A DNA stretch of 64,000 bases from Endoryza sp044226045 (GTDB lineage: Bacteria > Bacteroidota > Bacteroidia > Chitinophagales > Chitinophagaceae), in contig JBGAHR010000021.1 in the NCBI GenBank assembly GCA_044226045.1, positions 3,249 to 67,248 on the forward strand, written 5' to 3'. Under the pieces are notes generated by a model. It was given only the letters and a program-made list of their open reading frames with translations, was not told the origin of the DNA and ran no database searches. The translations under genes and the position numbers were made by a program. Positions 26,410 to 33,558 of this stretch are shown one piece after another (positions within the stretch are counted from its first letter, which is position 1; each line of letters starts with the position of its first letter).

Positions 26410-27635
26410 ACGGAAGCTGTTTTTTTCCTGGCCGCTTGTTGCTCCTTACGCGGCAATCGTACTTTTTTATCTCTCTTGTAATAGGAGGTGGAAAGCAGGA
26501 AGGTAAGACGGATCAGTTTATAGCTCAGCCACCTGAAAAACTGTCTTATCCAGTTTTTTTGCCCTTCGTGTACCGCTTTGGTGATGGGAATGCAATCGCT
26601 GGCCATAATTTCTTTCAAAGTCTTCTCGGTCTTTTTTGCAAATGCATGATCAATGATTTCCAGGTTGCATTCTATGCTGGCATACCAGCTCAGGTCGTTC
26701 AGGTTATACGAGCCGACGGTTGTCCAGACACTGTCACAGGTCGCCAGTTTTGCATGAAGAATGCTGGGGTGGTATTCGTAGAGTTCAACTCCTCTTCGCA
26801 AAAGCCAATCGTAAAACCATCTTTCCGCATATTTGGCCAGGGGGATATCGGATCTTTCTGTAATCACCACCTGAATACGCACACCCCGTTTAGCGGCATA
26901 ATGAAGTTGCCGGCGAATAACCTTGCCGGGTAAAAAATAACTGCAGAAAATCACCACATGCGATTTAGCCTGCGATAACATACGGGTATAGGCAGCCGAA
27001 ATTTCGTTCTGCCGGCGTATCCAGTCATTACGCCTCACCCTGATTATAGATTGGTGAAGATCTGGTTGCCAGTTGACCGGATCCCCGGGATAAAGATTCC
27101 GCGGAAGTTCTTTGCCTTCCCACATTCGCTGGCAGTGTTTGTCCAGTACACTCACTTCCGGCCCCGTCACCAGGACCGCAAAATCCAGCCAGGCGGGCAC
27201 GTCATTGATATCGTTGTATCTGTCGGCCAGGTTGATCCCCCCCACCAGGGCGGTGGTGCCATCTGCTACAAAGATTTTCTGATGCATGCGCCGGCCAAAA
27301 TAAAGGTTCCTGCTTTTGAATAAGGGTTCAAAAAAATGAAATTGAACACCCGCTTCCTTCAATTTGTTGACGATAGAAAGTGGCAGACCCTGCGAGGCAT
27401 AACCGTCTGCCAGCAGACAGACCTGCACTTTTCGAGCGGCAGCTGCACAAATGGCTTCGAGCACGCTCATGCCGGTTTCGTCGTCGCTGACAATATATAC
27501 CTGCAGGTGAATATGACTCTGTGCCTGACCGATCAGTTGAATCAGCAGATCGAAATAGCCACGCCCACCCCGAATCAGTTGCGGTGTGCTGATTTCGTGT
27601 GAATTAGAGGCCTGGTTGTTCGGGGCTGTATTCAT
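26406..27635 (-). CDS. Cardiolipin synthase / phospholipase D-like protein
   Basis: A 409-residue protein with two HKD motifs: HQKIFVADGTTALVGGINL (about 125-143) and HAKLATCDSVWTTVGSYNL (about 305-323). It lacks the N-terminal transmembrane helices of ClsA and resembles the shorter ClsB type, which makes cardiolipin from two phospholipids. The start is set at ATG 27635 rather than the in-frame TTG at 27650. Its 3' end overlaps the YdjM-type gene by 4 bp. Together with mlaEFD this gives the region a phospholipid theme. Confidence 0.9.
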   Translation of the reverse strand: MNTAPNNQASNSHEISTPQLIRGGRGYFDLLIQLIGQAQSHIHLQVYIVSDDETGMSVLEAICAAAARKVQVCLLADGYASQGLPLSIVNKLKEAGVQFHFFEPLFKSRNLYFGRRMHQKIFVADGTTALVGGINLADRYNDINDVPAWLDFAVLVTGPEVSVLDKHCQRMWEGKELPRNLYPGDPVNWQPDLHQSIIRVRRNDWIRRQNEISAAYTRMLSQAKSHVVIFCSYFLPGKVIRRQLHYAAKRGVRIQVVITERSDIPLAKYAERWFYDWLLRRGVELYEYHPSILHAKLATCDSVWTTVGSYNLNDLSWYASIECNLEIIDHAFAKKTEKTLKEIMASDCIPITKAVHEGQKNWIRQFFRWLSYKLIRLTFLLSTSYYKRDKKVRLPRKEQQAARKKTASV

Positions 27636-27736
27636 CGAAGGGAAATTCAACCTAAATTTATTTCGTTGTGTTCAAATTACTTCATTCATTTTAAAGACTG
27701 ATTTACAGTAAAGCTGATCATTTTTTGCAGGCCTAC

Positions 27737-27779
27737 TGACGCTAATCATGACATTCGACGGAGCAGGAAGATAATTTCA
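27737..27779 (+). promoter_or_regulatory. Crp/Fnr-type operator and -7-like element before the 27802 gene
   Basis: A full dyad TGACGCTAATCA (27737-27748) has its centre 29.5 bp before TAATTTCA (27772-27779), a 6 of 8 match to TAnnTTTG. A half-site TGA lies at 27715-27717, exactly where a second dyad 22 bp upstream would begin. The predicted start is about 19 bp before the ATG. Confidence 0.5.
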
Positions 27780-27801
27780 CGCTTAAATCACTTCTGCCAC
27801 T

Positions 27802-28416
27802 ATGCGAATCCATGAAAAATACAGCTGTTTATTACCAGCCTTACTATTGTTCCTGCCTGTTTTGACCAACGCCCAGGGAGTGCAGGACGATCGGGAGTAT
27901 TATTATATAGGGATCAATCCTGTATCTCCATTTACCGGCATTCGTTCAGAATTTACTTCCCGGAGTTTGCCTTTGTTTTCGAACCTCGAATCCGGCATTT
28001 CCGTGTTTGGAGGCAAGATTTGGGGTGACACCTATAATGTGGAAACGCGGCTCAGCTATGGTTCTCCTCAGTCGCGCTATCGGTTATTCCAGGTTCACAG
28101 CGGTTTTCAGTTTTGTTTTCCCTCGCACTATAAACAATGGAATCCTTACACGGGTGTGTTCTTCCGTTTGTATTCACTCCATAACCTGGATCAGCTACCC
28201 GACTATGTAAATACCGGTTTCTATGCCAGCCTTGGCAATCGGTTCAATTGGTTTCCGTTTTTCATCGACTGCAGAATTCAACAATACTTGGCCGGCCTGA
28301 GTTGGGCGAGCCGGCAGGGCGCCAAGGCGGCCTTTGATTTTAAACCAGGTATATATGGCTGGAGCTCGGCCTATATTCCTATGATAAGTATCGGGGCCGG
28401 ATTTTATTTCAAATAG
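27802..28416 (+). CDS. Small outer-membrane beta-barrel-like protein
   Basis: A 204-residue protein with a signal peptide (about 1-24, ending LTNAQ). The rest is a chain of short amphipathic strands with many aromatic residues (YYYIGINPVSPFTG, WNPYTGVFFRLYSL, ending ISIGAGFYFK), which suggests an eight-stranded outer-membrane barrel. I recognise no named family. Its promoter carries the same dyad geometry as the downstream stress genes, so it may be induced with them. Confidence 0.68.
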   Translation: MRIHEKYSCLLPALLLFLPVLTNAQGVQDDREYYYIGINPVSPFTGIRSEFTSRSLPLFSNLESGISVFGGKIWGDTYNVETRLSYGSPQSRYRLFQVHSGFQFCFPSHYKQWNPYTGVFFRLYSLHNLDQLPDYVNTGFYASLGNRFNWFPFFIDCRIQQYLAGLSWASRQGAKAAFDFKPGIYGWSSAYIPMISIGAGFYFK

Positions 28417-28428
28417 AAAAGCCTTCCT

Positions 28429-28494
28429 TGATCAACTTCAGATACCGGCCTAACTGATGTCATAGTTGCCGGATAGGGGCGACGATTATTTTTG
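28429..28494 (+). promoter_or_regulatory. Tandem operators and promoter of the first universal stress gene
   Basis: Dyad one is TGATCAACTTCA (28429-28440); dyad two is TAACTGATGTCA (28451-28462), with one base off TGA-N6-TCA. The centres are 22 bp apart. TATTTTTG (28487-28494) is a perfect -7 element, 52.5 and 30.5 bp from the two centres, and TTG at 28466-28468 fits a -33 element. The leader would be about 40 nt. Confidence 0.65.
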
Positions 28495-28538
28495 GGTGGC
28501 TTACAGGTTCGGTTTTTTATTCAACCAATCGTCTCAAT

Positions 28539-29378
28539 ATGAAAAAGTTTATCGCTGCCATCGACGGATTACGTTATTCCCCCAGTTCGGTCGAGTACGC
28601 CAGTGTGCTCGCCCGGCAGGCAAAAGCCCACCTGGTTGGGGTGTCGCTGGAAGACATCGGTTACCGCAGTTATCCATTGAGCGAAGTGGTTCATAAAAAC
28701 AGACTGGACGAAAAGGAAATGAGATTGAAAGATGACCAGGATCGGGAGAAGCGTAAAGCGGCCAAAGACCAGTTTGAAAAGAGCTGCCAGGAGGCCGGAA
28801 TCAACTATTCCATCCATCGCGACCGGAATGTGGCCTTGAATGAATTGTTGCAGGAAAGCGTATATGCCGACTTGTTAGTTATCGACAAAGGCGAGACAAT
28901 GGTTCGTTTTGATGAGAAATATCCGAGCCGTTTTTTGCGGGATATGCTGGCGGAAGTACAGTGCCCGGTTCTTGTAACACCTGGAAGCTATCAGGCCATT
29001 CAAAGGATACTTTTTCTATACGATGGCGATCCCTCCTCGGTATTTGCTATTAAGATGCTGTCCTATGTACTCCCCGTTTTTGATGATCTTCCCAAAGAAG
29101 TGCTCACCGTAAAGAATGAAAAGGCTTCTTTTCATCTCCCCGACAACACGTTAATGAAGGAGTATATGAAAAGACATTACCCGGAGGCGGAGTATCATGT
29201 TGTAAAAGGAATCCCGGAAGAAGAGATTGTTCGTTATGTAAAAAGCCAATCGGCTAATACGCTGGTTGTTACCGGCGCCTACAGACGGGGAATGGTGTCG
29301 CGCTGGTTCAGGGAAAGCATGGCCGACACGCTGATGCGGGAGACCAGTCAACCCCTCTTTATCGCCCATAACCGTTAA
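28539..29378 (+). CDS. Universal stress protein, two-domain
   Basis: A 279-residue protein of two USP-like halves. The first half begins MKKFIAAIDGLRYSPSSVEYA and the second begins near residue 150 with RILFLYDGDPSSVFAIKML. The C-terminal GAYRRGMVSRWFRESMADTL resembles the usual USP nucleotide-loop segment. USPs accumulate under starvation, hypoxia and other stress. A second gene of the same type lies at 31647. Its promoter carries tandem Crp/Fnr-type sites. Confidence 0.9.
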   Translation: MKKFIAAIDGLRYSPSSVEYASVLARQAKAHLVGVSLEDIGYRSYPLSEVVHKNRLDEKEMRLKDDQDREKRKAAKDQFEKSCQEAGINYSIHRDRNVALNELLQESVYADLLVIDKGETMVRFDEKYPSRFLRDMLAEVQCPVLVTPGSYQAIQRILFLYDGDPSSVFAIKMLSYVLPVFDDLPKEVLTVKNEKASFHLPDNTLMKEYMKRHYPEAEYHVVKGIPEEEIVRYVKSQSANTLVVTGAYRRGMVSRWFRESMADTLMRETSQPLFIAHNR

Positions 29379-29394
29379 GAATTCTGCGCCTTCT

Positions 29395-29459
29395 TGAGTA
29401 CTATCAAACTACCCGCTGATAACCGTCAGCGTTTTCCGCCTTGTCCACCGCTATTTTTG
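29395..29459 (+). promoter_or_regulatory. Tandem operators and promoter of the hibernation-factor-like gene
   Basis: Two perfect dyads, TGAGTACTATCA (29395-29406) and TGATAACCGTCA (29417-29428), have centres 22 bp apart. TATTTTTG (29452-29459) is a perfect -7 element, 51.5 and 29.5 bp from them, leaving a leader of about 16 nt. The upstream dyad and its flanks are nearly identical to those before the YtxH gene. Confidence 0.75.
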
Positions 29460-29478
29460 AAAGCTAAAACGGTGCTAT

Positions 29479-30543
29479 ATGATTGATTCTGCAACAAACC
29501 CAAAACAATCAACGCCTTTGGCGATCAAAGCATCCCCAAGTGTGTCCATTTTCCTGCCCTTTGAACCCAAAATGTTCTCGAGAAAAGACCTTGAATTGAA
29601 ATGGCAGTCTGTAATCGAGAAGGTGGAGTCCGAACTCTCCGGTAAATATGATGAAACCAGCGCCAAAGCGGTAGTCAACCGGCTTCGGCAGGCTGTGAAG
29701 GAGCTGGACTATGGTACCTTCAAACAAAGTCTTGCGCTCTTTGTTTCTGCGGAAATTCAAAAGGCGTATTATCTCGATATCCCGCTTGAAGAGAAGATTA
29801 TTGTTGACGGGCGGTTTGAAATACGCGATCTCGTATTCAGCAAGAAAGACATCCACAAGTACCTCATCCTGGTATTAAGTGGACATAGAAGCCGCATTTT
29901 CCTCGGCAATACAGTTCAGTTCATGAGAATCGCTTTCAATACCTCGGAAAATATTGAGGCCTTGCAAAACGACATTCCGGAGCGAGTGGCCAACTTTACC
30001 GATATCTCCGGCAGAAAGGAAGTGATGCTCGATAAGTTCCTGCACCATATAGACAGCGGCCTGGGACATATTCTAAAAGCCTATTCGCTGCCTTTGTTTG
30101 TCATGGGAACCGACCGTACCATCGGTCACTTTAAAGCTATCACCCACTACAACGACAAGGTGATTCAATACATACACGGCAATTATGAAGATGCCGGCGA
30201 TTCAGAAATAAGGGAAGCAATCAAACCTTATGTGGCCGATTGGAAGAAAGTGAAACAGGACGATTTATTGCAAAGACTGGATGTGGCCACAGGAGCCAAA
30301 AAAATTGTGTCGGGTATGGATAATGTAATGCGTGAAGCGGAACATAAAAGAGGCCGTTTGCTGGTGGTGGAAAAGAATTATACCTGCTTTAATCATCCGA
30401 CCAGTTCCGTTAAAGGAGGTCATATAAAAGATGATGTGGATGAAGCCATCGAAAAAGTTATTGAAAATGGTGGTGATGTGGAATTTGTAGATGAGGGGTT
30501 GCTGGATCAGTATGAGCATATCGCGTTGACCCTATACTATTAG
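29479..30543 (+). CDS. baeRF / Balon-like ribosome hibernation factor candidate
   Basis: A 354-residue protein related to bacterial homologues of archaeo-eukaryotic release factor 1. Landmarks include HKYLILVLSGHRSRIFLGN, PLFVMGTDRTIGHFKAITHY, YIHGNYEDAG and the C-terminal GGDVEFVDEGLLDQYEHIAL. Proteins of this group, including Balon of Psychrobacter, bind the A site of stalled or idle ribosomes and preserve them in cold or energy shortage. I see no GGQ release motif, which fits a hibernation rather than a termination role. It lies between stress genes under a promoter with tandem Crp/Fnr-type sites. The family call rests on remembered sequence patterns. Confidence 0.75.
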   Translation: MIDSATNPKQSTPLAIKASPSVSIFLPFEPKMFSRKDLELKWQSVIEKVESELSGKYDETSAKAVVNRLRQAVKELDYGTFKQSLALFVSAEIQKAYYLDIPLEEKIIVDGRFEIRDLVFSKKDIHKYLILVLSGHRSRIFLGNTVQFMRIAFNTSENIEALQNDIPERVANFTDISGRKEVMLDKFLHHIDSGLGHILKAYSLPLFVMGTDRTIGHFKAITHYNDKVIQYIHGNYEDAGDSEIREAIKPYVADWKKVKQDDLLQRLDVATGAKKIVSGMDNVMREAEHKRGRLLVVEKNYTCFNHPTSSVKGGHIKDDVDEAIEKVIENGGDVEFVDEGLLDQYEHIALTLYY

Positions 30544-30563
30544 GAAGACCGAAATGCGGGATG

Positions 30564-30628
30564 TGATGGAGATCAACCTTAACCTTGATAAAAGTCCTTG
30601 CTTAGCGAATCCACCCTCTGTAAACTTG
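30564..30628 (+). promoter_or_regulatory. Tandem operators and -7-like element of the hsp20 gene
   Basis: Dyad one is TGATGGAGATCA (30564-30575). Dyad two, TGATAAAAGTCC (30586-30597), has one mismatch in its right half. The centres are 22 bp apart. TAAACTTG (30621-30628), one base off TAnnTTTG, sits 51.5 and 29.5 bp from them. Confidence 0.6.
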
Positions 30629-30656
30629 CTTCAAATTCAATTTTTCACTTCAAACA

Positions 30657-30664
30657 AGAGGAGG
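30657..30664 (+). promoter_or_regulatory. Strong Shine-Dalgarno sequence of hsp20
   Basis: AGAGGAGG lies 5 bp before ATG 30670. Strong Shine-Dalgarno sequences are uncommon in Bacteroidota, and the other starts in this window mostly lack one. It fixes the start of the Hsp20 gene and suggests high translation. Confidence 0.75.
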
Positions 30665-30669
30665 TTCAT

Positions 30670-31113
30670 ATGTCAACCAACCTGTTAACCAAAAGAGGTC
30701 AAATGCTTCCATCCATGATGGATGATTTCTTCAAGCCATGGAACGAGTGGTTCAACGGCGGAAACTGGATGAAGGAAATAACGGTGCCGGCAGTAAATAT
30801 CACAGAAGATAAAGATAAGTACATGGTATCCGTGGCAGCTCCTGGAATGAAAAAGGAAGATTTTAATATAGATATTGATGGAAACATCATGTCTATCAGC
30901 AGCCGGAAAGAAGAAAGCAAAGAAGAAAAGGATGCCAGGTATACCCGTAAGGAATATAATTATTCATCCTTCAGCCGTAGTTTCTCCTTACCGGAAGAAA
31001 TTAATCTGGCTTCTATTGAAGCAAAGTATGAAGACGGCATACTGAAACTGATGCTTCCCAAAAAGGAAGAAGTCAGGAAGCAACAACTTTCAAAGCAAAT
31101 ACCAGTTAAATAA
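30670..31113 (+). CDS. Hsp20 / alpha-crystallin small heat-shock protein
   Basis: A 147-residue protein. The alpha-crystallin domain spans about residues 38-130 with VPAVNITEDKDKYMVSVAAPGM, broken here at the domain start (nucleotides 30784-30849), the core SISSRKEES and the C-terminal EDGILKLMLPKKE. The C-terminal tail ends KQIPVK, holding the I-x-V anchor motif that links oligomers. Small heat-shock proteins hold unfolding proteins without ATP. The strong Shine-Dalgarno at 30657-30664 fixes the ATG at 30670. Confidence 0.95.
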   Translation: MSTNLLTKRGQMLPSMMDDFFKPWNEWFNGGNWMKEITVPAVNITEDKDKYMVSVAAPGMKKEDFNIDIDGNIMSISSRKEESKEEKDARYTRKEYNYSSFSRSFSLPEEINLASIEAKYEDGILKLMLPKKEEVRKQQLSKQIPVK

Positions 31114-31137
31114 GACCTTGTCCCATGTAGTTCAACG

Positions 31138-31161
31138 CCGGTCGCCCTTAGGGGCGATCGG
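31138..31161 (+). terminator. Hairpin after hsp20, possible terminator
   Basis: CCGGTCGCCC (31138-31147) pairs with GGGCGATCGG (31152-31161) through one G-T wobble, around a TTAG loop. The following bases are only moderately T-rich (TTTGAATAACTTTT), so termination is likely to be partial. Confidence 0.6.
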
Positions 31162-31216
31162 TTTGAATAACTTTTCGTACTGTCAAATTGATCTATTAAA
31201 ATAATCTACCTGATCT

Positions 31217-31597
31217 ATGCGTCACAACAAAATTGATTTTTATCATCACGAATTGAATGATTGGAAAAAAAGTCTCGAGTTCTACAAAGACGAAATCAAG
31301 GTCCTGGAAACAAGACTGGGAGAAGTCGTTAAGCAGAATACCGGACAAACTGTATTGAGTGAAAGTGAACATTTCCAAAACCAGTTTATCCTGCAAAAGG
31401 AGCAAATCGATTTGCTGAAGCACAACATCAATGAGCAGGATAAGAAGTTTGAGGAGAAGGCGACTCCGTATGACATGTCTATGAATCAGCCATTACTGTC
31501 TGAACAGGAGAAACTCCGTGGACAATTCAGTTCTGCGGAAAAAATTTTCACTGACACCCGCCAGGAATTCTACCGGTTTGTATCGAAAGTTTTGTGA
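31217..31597 (+). CDS. Small coiled-coil protein of unknown function
   Basis: A 126-residue acidic and basic-rich helical protein. Heptad-like patterns run from about 10 to 75 (SLEFYKDEIKVLETRLGEVV, LQKEQIDLLKHNI), predicting a coiled coil. There is no signal peptide, transmembrane helix or recognised domain. It lies between Hsp20 and the second universal stress protein on the same strand, 104 bp after Hsp20, so a stress link is plausible through readthrough of the hairpin at 31138-31161. Confidence 0.72.
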   Translation: MRHNKIDFYHHELNDWKKSLEFYKDEIKVLETRLGEVVKQNTGQTVLSESEHFQNQFILQKEQIDLLKHNINEQDKKFEEKATPYDMSMNQPLLSEQEKLRGQFSSAEKIFTDTRQEFYRFVSKVL

Positions 31598-31646
31598 TTG
31601 TGAATGCCGGGTGATGACCTTAAGTTAATCAACAAAAATATTTTTC

Positions 31647-32468
31647 ATGAAAAAGATATTGCTGGCCTTTGACGGAATAAATTTTTCGGAAGGCGCTTTT
31701 GAGTTCGCCCGGAAAATGAACGAATCGGAGAGAATACTGTTAACAGGTGTTTTTCTGCCGCAGGTCGACTATTCAAGTCTTTGGAGTTATTCGGTATCTC
31801 ATTCCGAAGGACCTTTGTTTATACCCTTAGTGGAAGCGGCAGACGAAGTAAAGATCAGGAAAAACATCAAGCGGTTTGAAGAGCTGTGCGTAAAGAATGG
31901 AATCGAGTTCAGGGTTCACAAAGACTTCATGGATTTCGCGTTGCCCGAGCTAAGGAAAGAGACCCGATTTGCCGACCTGGTTGTTTTGGGAAGTGAAAGT
32001 TTTTATGAAAACCTGGGAGTCGCCGAGCCGAATGAATACCTGAAAGATGCGCTCCATGCTGCCGAATGCCCGGTGATGGTGGTTCCGGAACACTTTACTT
32101 TTCCGCAAACCAATATCCTGGCTTACGACGGATCTGAATCTTCGGTTTACGCAATAAAGCAGTTCTGTTACCTGTTTCCGGAATGGTGCGACCATAAGAC
32201 CATCCTCGTGAATGTGGAGAGAAAAGGGAATATGCCTTACCAGGACTATATAGAGGAATTGGCCGCCCGGCATTTCAAGGAATTGAATCTGCTGGAATTG
32301 CACATCGACCCGAAAAAATATTTCTCTGTGTGGATGAAGGAAAAGAAAAGCGCTGTGCTCATAAGCGGAGCATATAGTAAGTCTTCGCTGGCGCAGTTAT
32401 TTCATAAGAGCTTTGTGTCCGAAATCATCAAGGAACACAAACTGCCCGTTTTCATCGCACACAAATAG
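31647..32468 (+). CDS. Universal stress protein, two-domain
   Basis: A 273-residue paralogue of the protein at 28539. It starts MKKILLAFDGINFSEGAFEFA, has a second USP-like half from about residue 150 (NILAYDGSESSVYAIKQF), and ends with the ISGAYSKSSLAQLFHKSFV segment that matches the GAYRRG... part of the paralogue. TATTTTTC directly before the ATG (31639-31646) resembles a -7 element. No clear tandem dyads were found here. The gene ends in a terminator at 32498-32527. Confidence 0.88.
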   Translation: MKKILLAFDGINFSEGAFEFARKMNESERILLTGVFLPQVDYSSLWSYSVSHSEGPLFIPLVEAADEVKIRKNIKRFEELCVKNGIEFRVHKDFMDFALPELRKETRFADLVVLGSESFYENLGVAEPNEYLKDALHAAECPVMVVPEHFTFPQTNILAYDGSESSVYAIKQFCYLFPEWCDHKTILVNVERKGNMPYQDYIEELAARHFKELNLLELHIDPKKYFSVWMKEKKSAVLISGAYSKSSLAQLFHKSFVSEIIKEHKLPVFIAHK

Positions 32469-32497
32469 GTTTTGGTCATTTGTTGTTTTTTCTCGAG

Positions 32498-32527
32498 GGG
32501 TGGATTTCGTTTCCACCCTTCTTTTTT
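32498..32527 (+). terminator. Intrinsic terminator after the second universal stress gene
   Basis: GGGTGG (32498-32503) pairs with CCACCC (32513-32518), followed by TTC and six T. It isolates the OsmC gene from upstream transcription. Confidence 0.85.
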
Positions 32528-32536
32528 GGGTGAATG

Positions 32537-32579
32537 TGACCTTGCTCACGGTTTGCCAAATGACAAGAGTATAGATTTG
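32537..32579 (+). promoter_or_regulatory. Single strong Crp-type dyad and promoter of the OsmC gene
   Basis: TGTGACCTTGCTCACG (32535-32550) is close to the E. coli CRP consensus TGTGA-N6-TCACA. Its centre is 29.5 bp before TAGATTTG (32572-32579), a perfect -7 element, and TTTG at 32552-32555 could be the -33 box. No second dyad lies 22 bp upstream. Confidence 0.7.
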
Positions 32580-32613
32580 TATGGAAAGTATTTTTCAGCA
32601 TAAAAAAATCGAA

Positions 32614-33087
32614 ATGGAAACAGTAAAAGTAACTCCCAAAAAAAGTACCCGTTATGAGTTTAATGTAGCGCTTAACTGGATCGAAAACCATACCGGCAGT
32701 TTATCGACTGGTGATACAACCAATCTCATTAAAGTGGCCACTCCAACCGAATTCGGCGGCGAAGGAAAAGAATGGAGCCCGGAAACTCTTTTTCTCGCAT
32801 CAGTAAATAGTTGTTTCATGTCGACATTCCTGGTATTTGCGAAGAAGTTTGGACTGTCATTTTCAGGAATTTCCTGCGAAACTGTGGGTGCGGTGGAAAT
32901 GGTAGACGGTCATTTTGAATTTACCACAGTGGATGTATTTCCCAAAATTCGGGTCAACTCCATTGAAATGGCCGATAAAGTGCAGCTGGCCCTCGAGAAA
33001 ACAGAGAAGTATTGCCTGGTGTCCAATTCACTCAAATCCAAAGTGAGTTACCACGGTGAATGGGAGCTGATCAATCAACCTGCTTGA
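32614..33087 (+). CDS. OsmC/Ohr family peroxide-reductase-like protein
   Basis: A 157-residue OsmC-fold protein. The two redox cysteines expected of the family are visible: one in SVNSCFMSTFLVFAKKFG and one in KTEKYCLVSNSL. OsmC and Ohr proteins reduce organic hydroperoxides. ATG 32614 is chosen over the ATG at 32581 because the predicted transcript begins near 32583, after the earlier ATG. It stands alone between a terminator and the YtxH promoter. Confidence 0.9.
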   Translation: METVKVTPKKSTRYEFNVALNWIENHTGSLSTGDTTNLIKVATPTEFGGEGKEWSPETLFLASVNSCFMSTFLVFAKKFGLSFSGISCETVGAVEMVDGHFEFTTVDVFPKIRVNSIEMADKVQLALEKTEKYCLVSNSLKSKVSYHGEWELINQPA

Positions 33088-33150
33088 GTACAATCAAACA
33101 GCTGATTGATGACCGTCAGGTATTACCGATCCTCATAAGCCGTAACTTTG
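33085..33150 (+). promoter_or_regulatory. Tandem operators and promoter of the YtxH gene
   Basis: Two perfect dyads, TGAGTACAATCA (33085-33096) and TGATGACCGTCA (33107-33118), have centres 22 bp apart. TAACTTTG (33143-33150) is a perfect -7 element, 52.5 and 30.5 bp from them. The first dyad overlaps the last codons of the OsmC gene. The block is nearly a copy of the promoter at 29395-29459. Confidence 0.75.
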
Positions 33151-33205
33151 AAACTGCAAACCGCAAACCGCAAACCGCAAACCGCAAACAGTAAACCGCA
33201 AACCA
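33151..33205. repeat. AAACCGC repeat in the YtxH leader
   Basis: About seven words of GCAAACC / GCAAACA type, the reverse complement of the repeat at 392-502, fill the stretch between the -7 element and ATG 33220. The array would therefore lie in the 5' untranslated region of the YtxH mRNA. Confidence 0.85.
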
Positions 33206-33219
33206 ATAAACATCAATCA

Positions 33220-33444
33220 ATGAACCGAAATCTGAAAGTATTACTTGCCTTCGCGGCGGGTGCCATTGCCGGGGTAGTGGCAGGGGTGTTGCTGGCTCCG
33301 GCAAAAGGTTCCGATACCCGTAAAGGGTTGGCCGAAAAAGGTAAAAAGTTTGCAGATAAAGTTAGAGAACAGGGTGAAAAATGGAAAGCTCGTGCCAATG
33401 GTGGTGAGCCTGCCTTTTCCCAGAATGATGAAAATATTGATTGA
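33220..33444 (+). CDS. YtxH domain protein
   Basis: A 74-residue protein with one N-terminal transmembrane helix rich in glycine and alanine (about 5-24, LLAFAAGAIAGVVAGVLLAP), followed by the typical YtxH sequence APAKGSDTRKGLAEKGKKF and a charged tail. YtxH proteins are small stress-induced membrane proteins of unknown biochemistry. ATG 33220 is preferred because the longer frame is only repeat translation. It ends before a terminator. Confidence 0.88.
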   Translation: MNRNLKVLLAFAAGAIAGVVAGVLLAPAKGSDTRKGLAEKGKKFADKVREQGEKWKARANGGEPAFSQNDENID

Positions 33445-33518
33445 TCCGTACGAACTTAAGTAATGCCAACTATGCCGTCCGCATAGCCCTTTCGGCCAGC
33501 TACTGTCTGGTCAACTTA

Positions 33519-33547
33519 CCCCGCTACCTGAGTGGCGGGGTTTTTTT
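33519..33547 (+). terminator. Intrinsic terminator after the YtxH gene
   Basis: CCCCGC (33519-33524) pairs with GCGGGG (33535-33540), followed by seven T. The L,D-transpeptidase gene begins 11 bp later. Confidence 0.9.
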
Positions 33548-33558
33548 ATTGCTTCGAC

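Noticed and set aside
31611..31624. Degenerate dyad GTGATGACCTTAAG before the second universal stress gene
   Set aside because: Its right half is wrong and its distance to the -7-like box does not fit the two positions used elsewhere.
32581..32613. Upstream ATG for the OsmC gene
   Set aside because: The ATG lies 1 bp after the -7 element, so it would not be inside the transcript.
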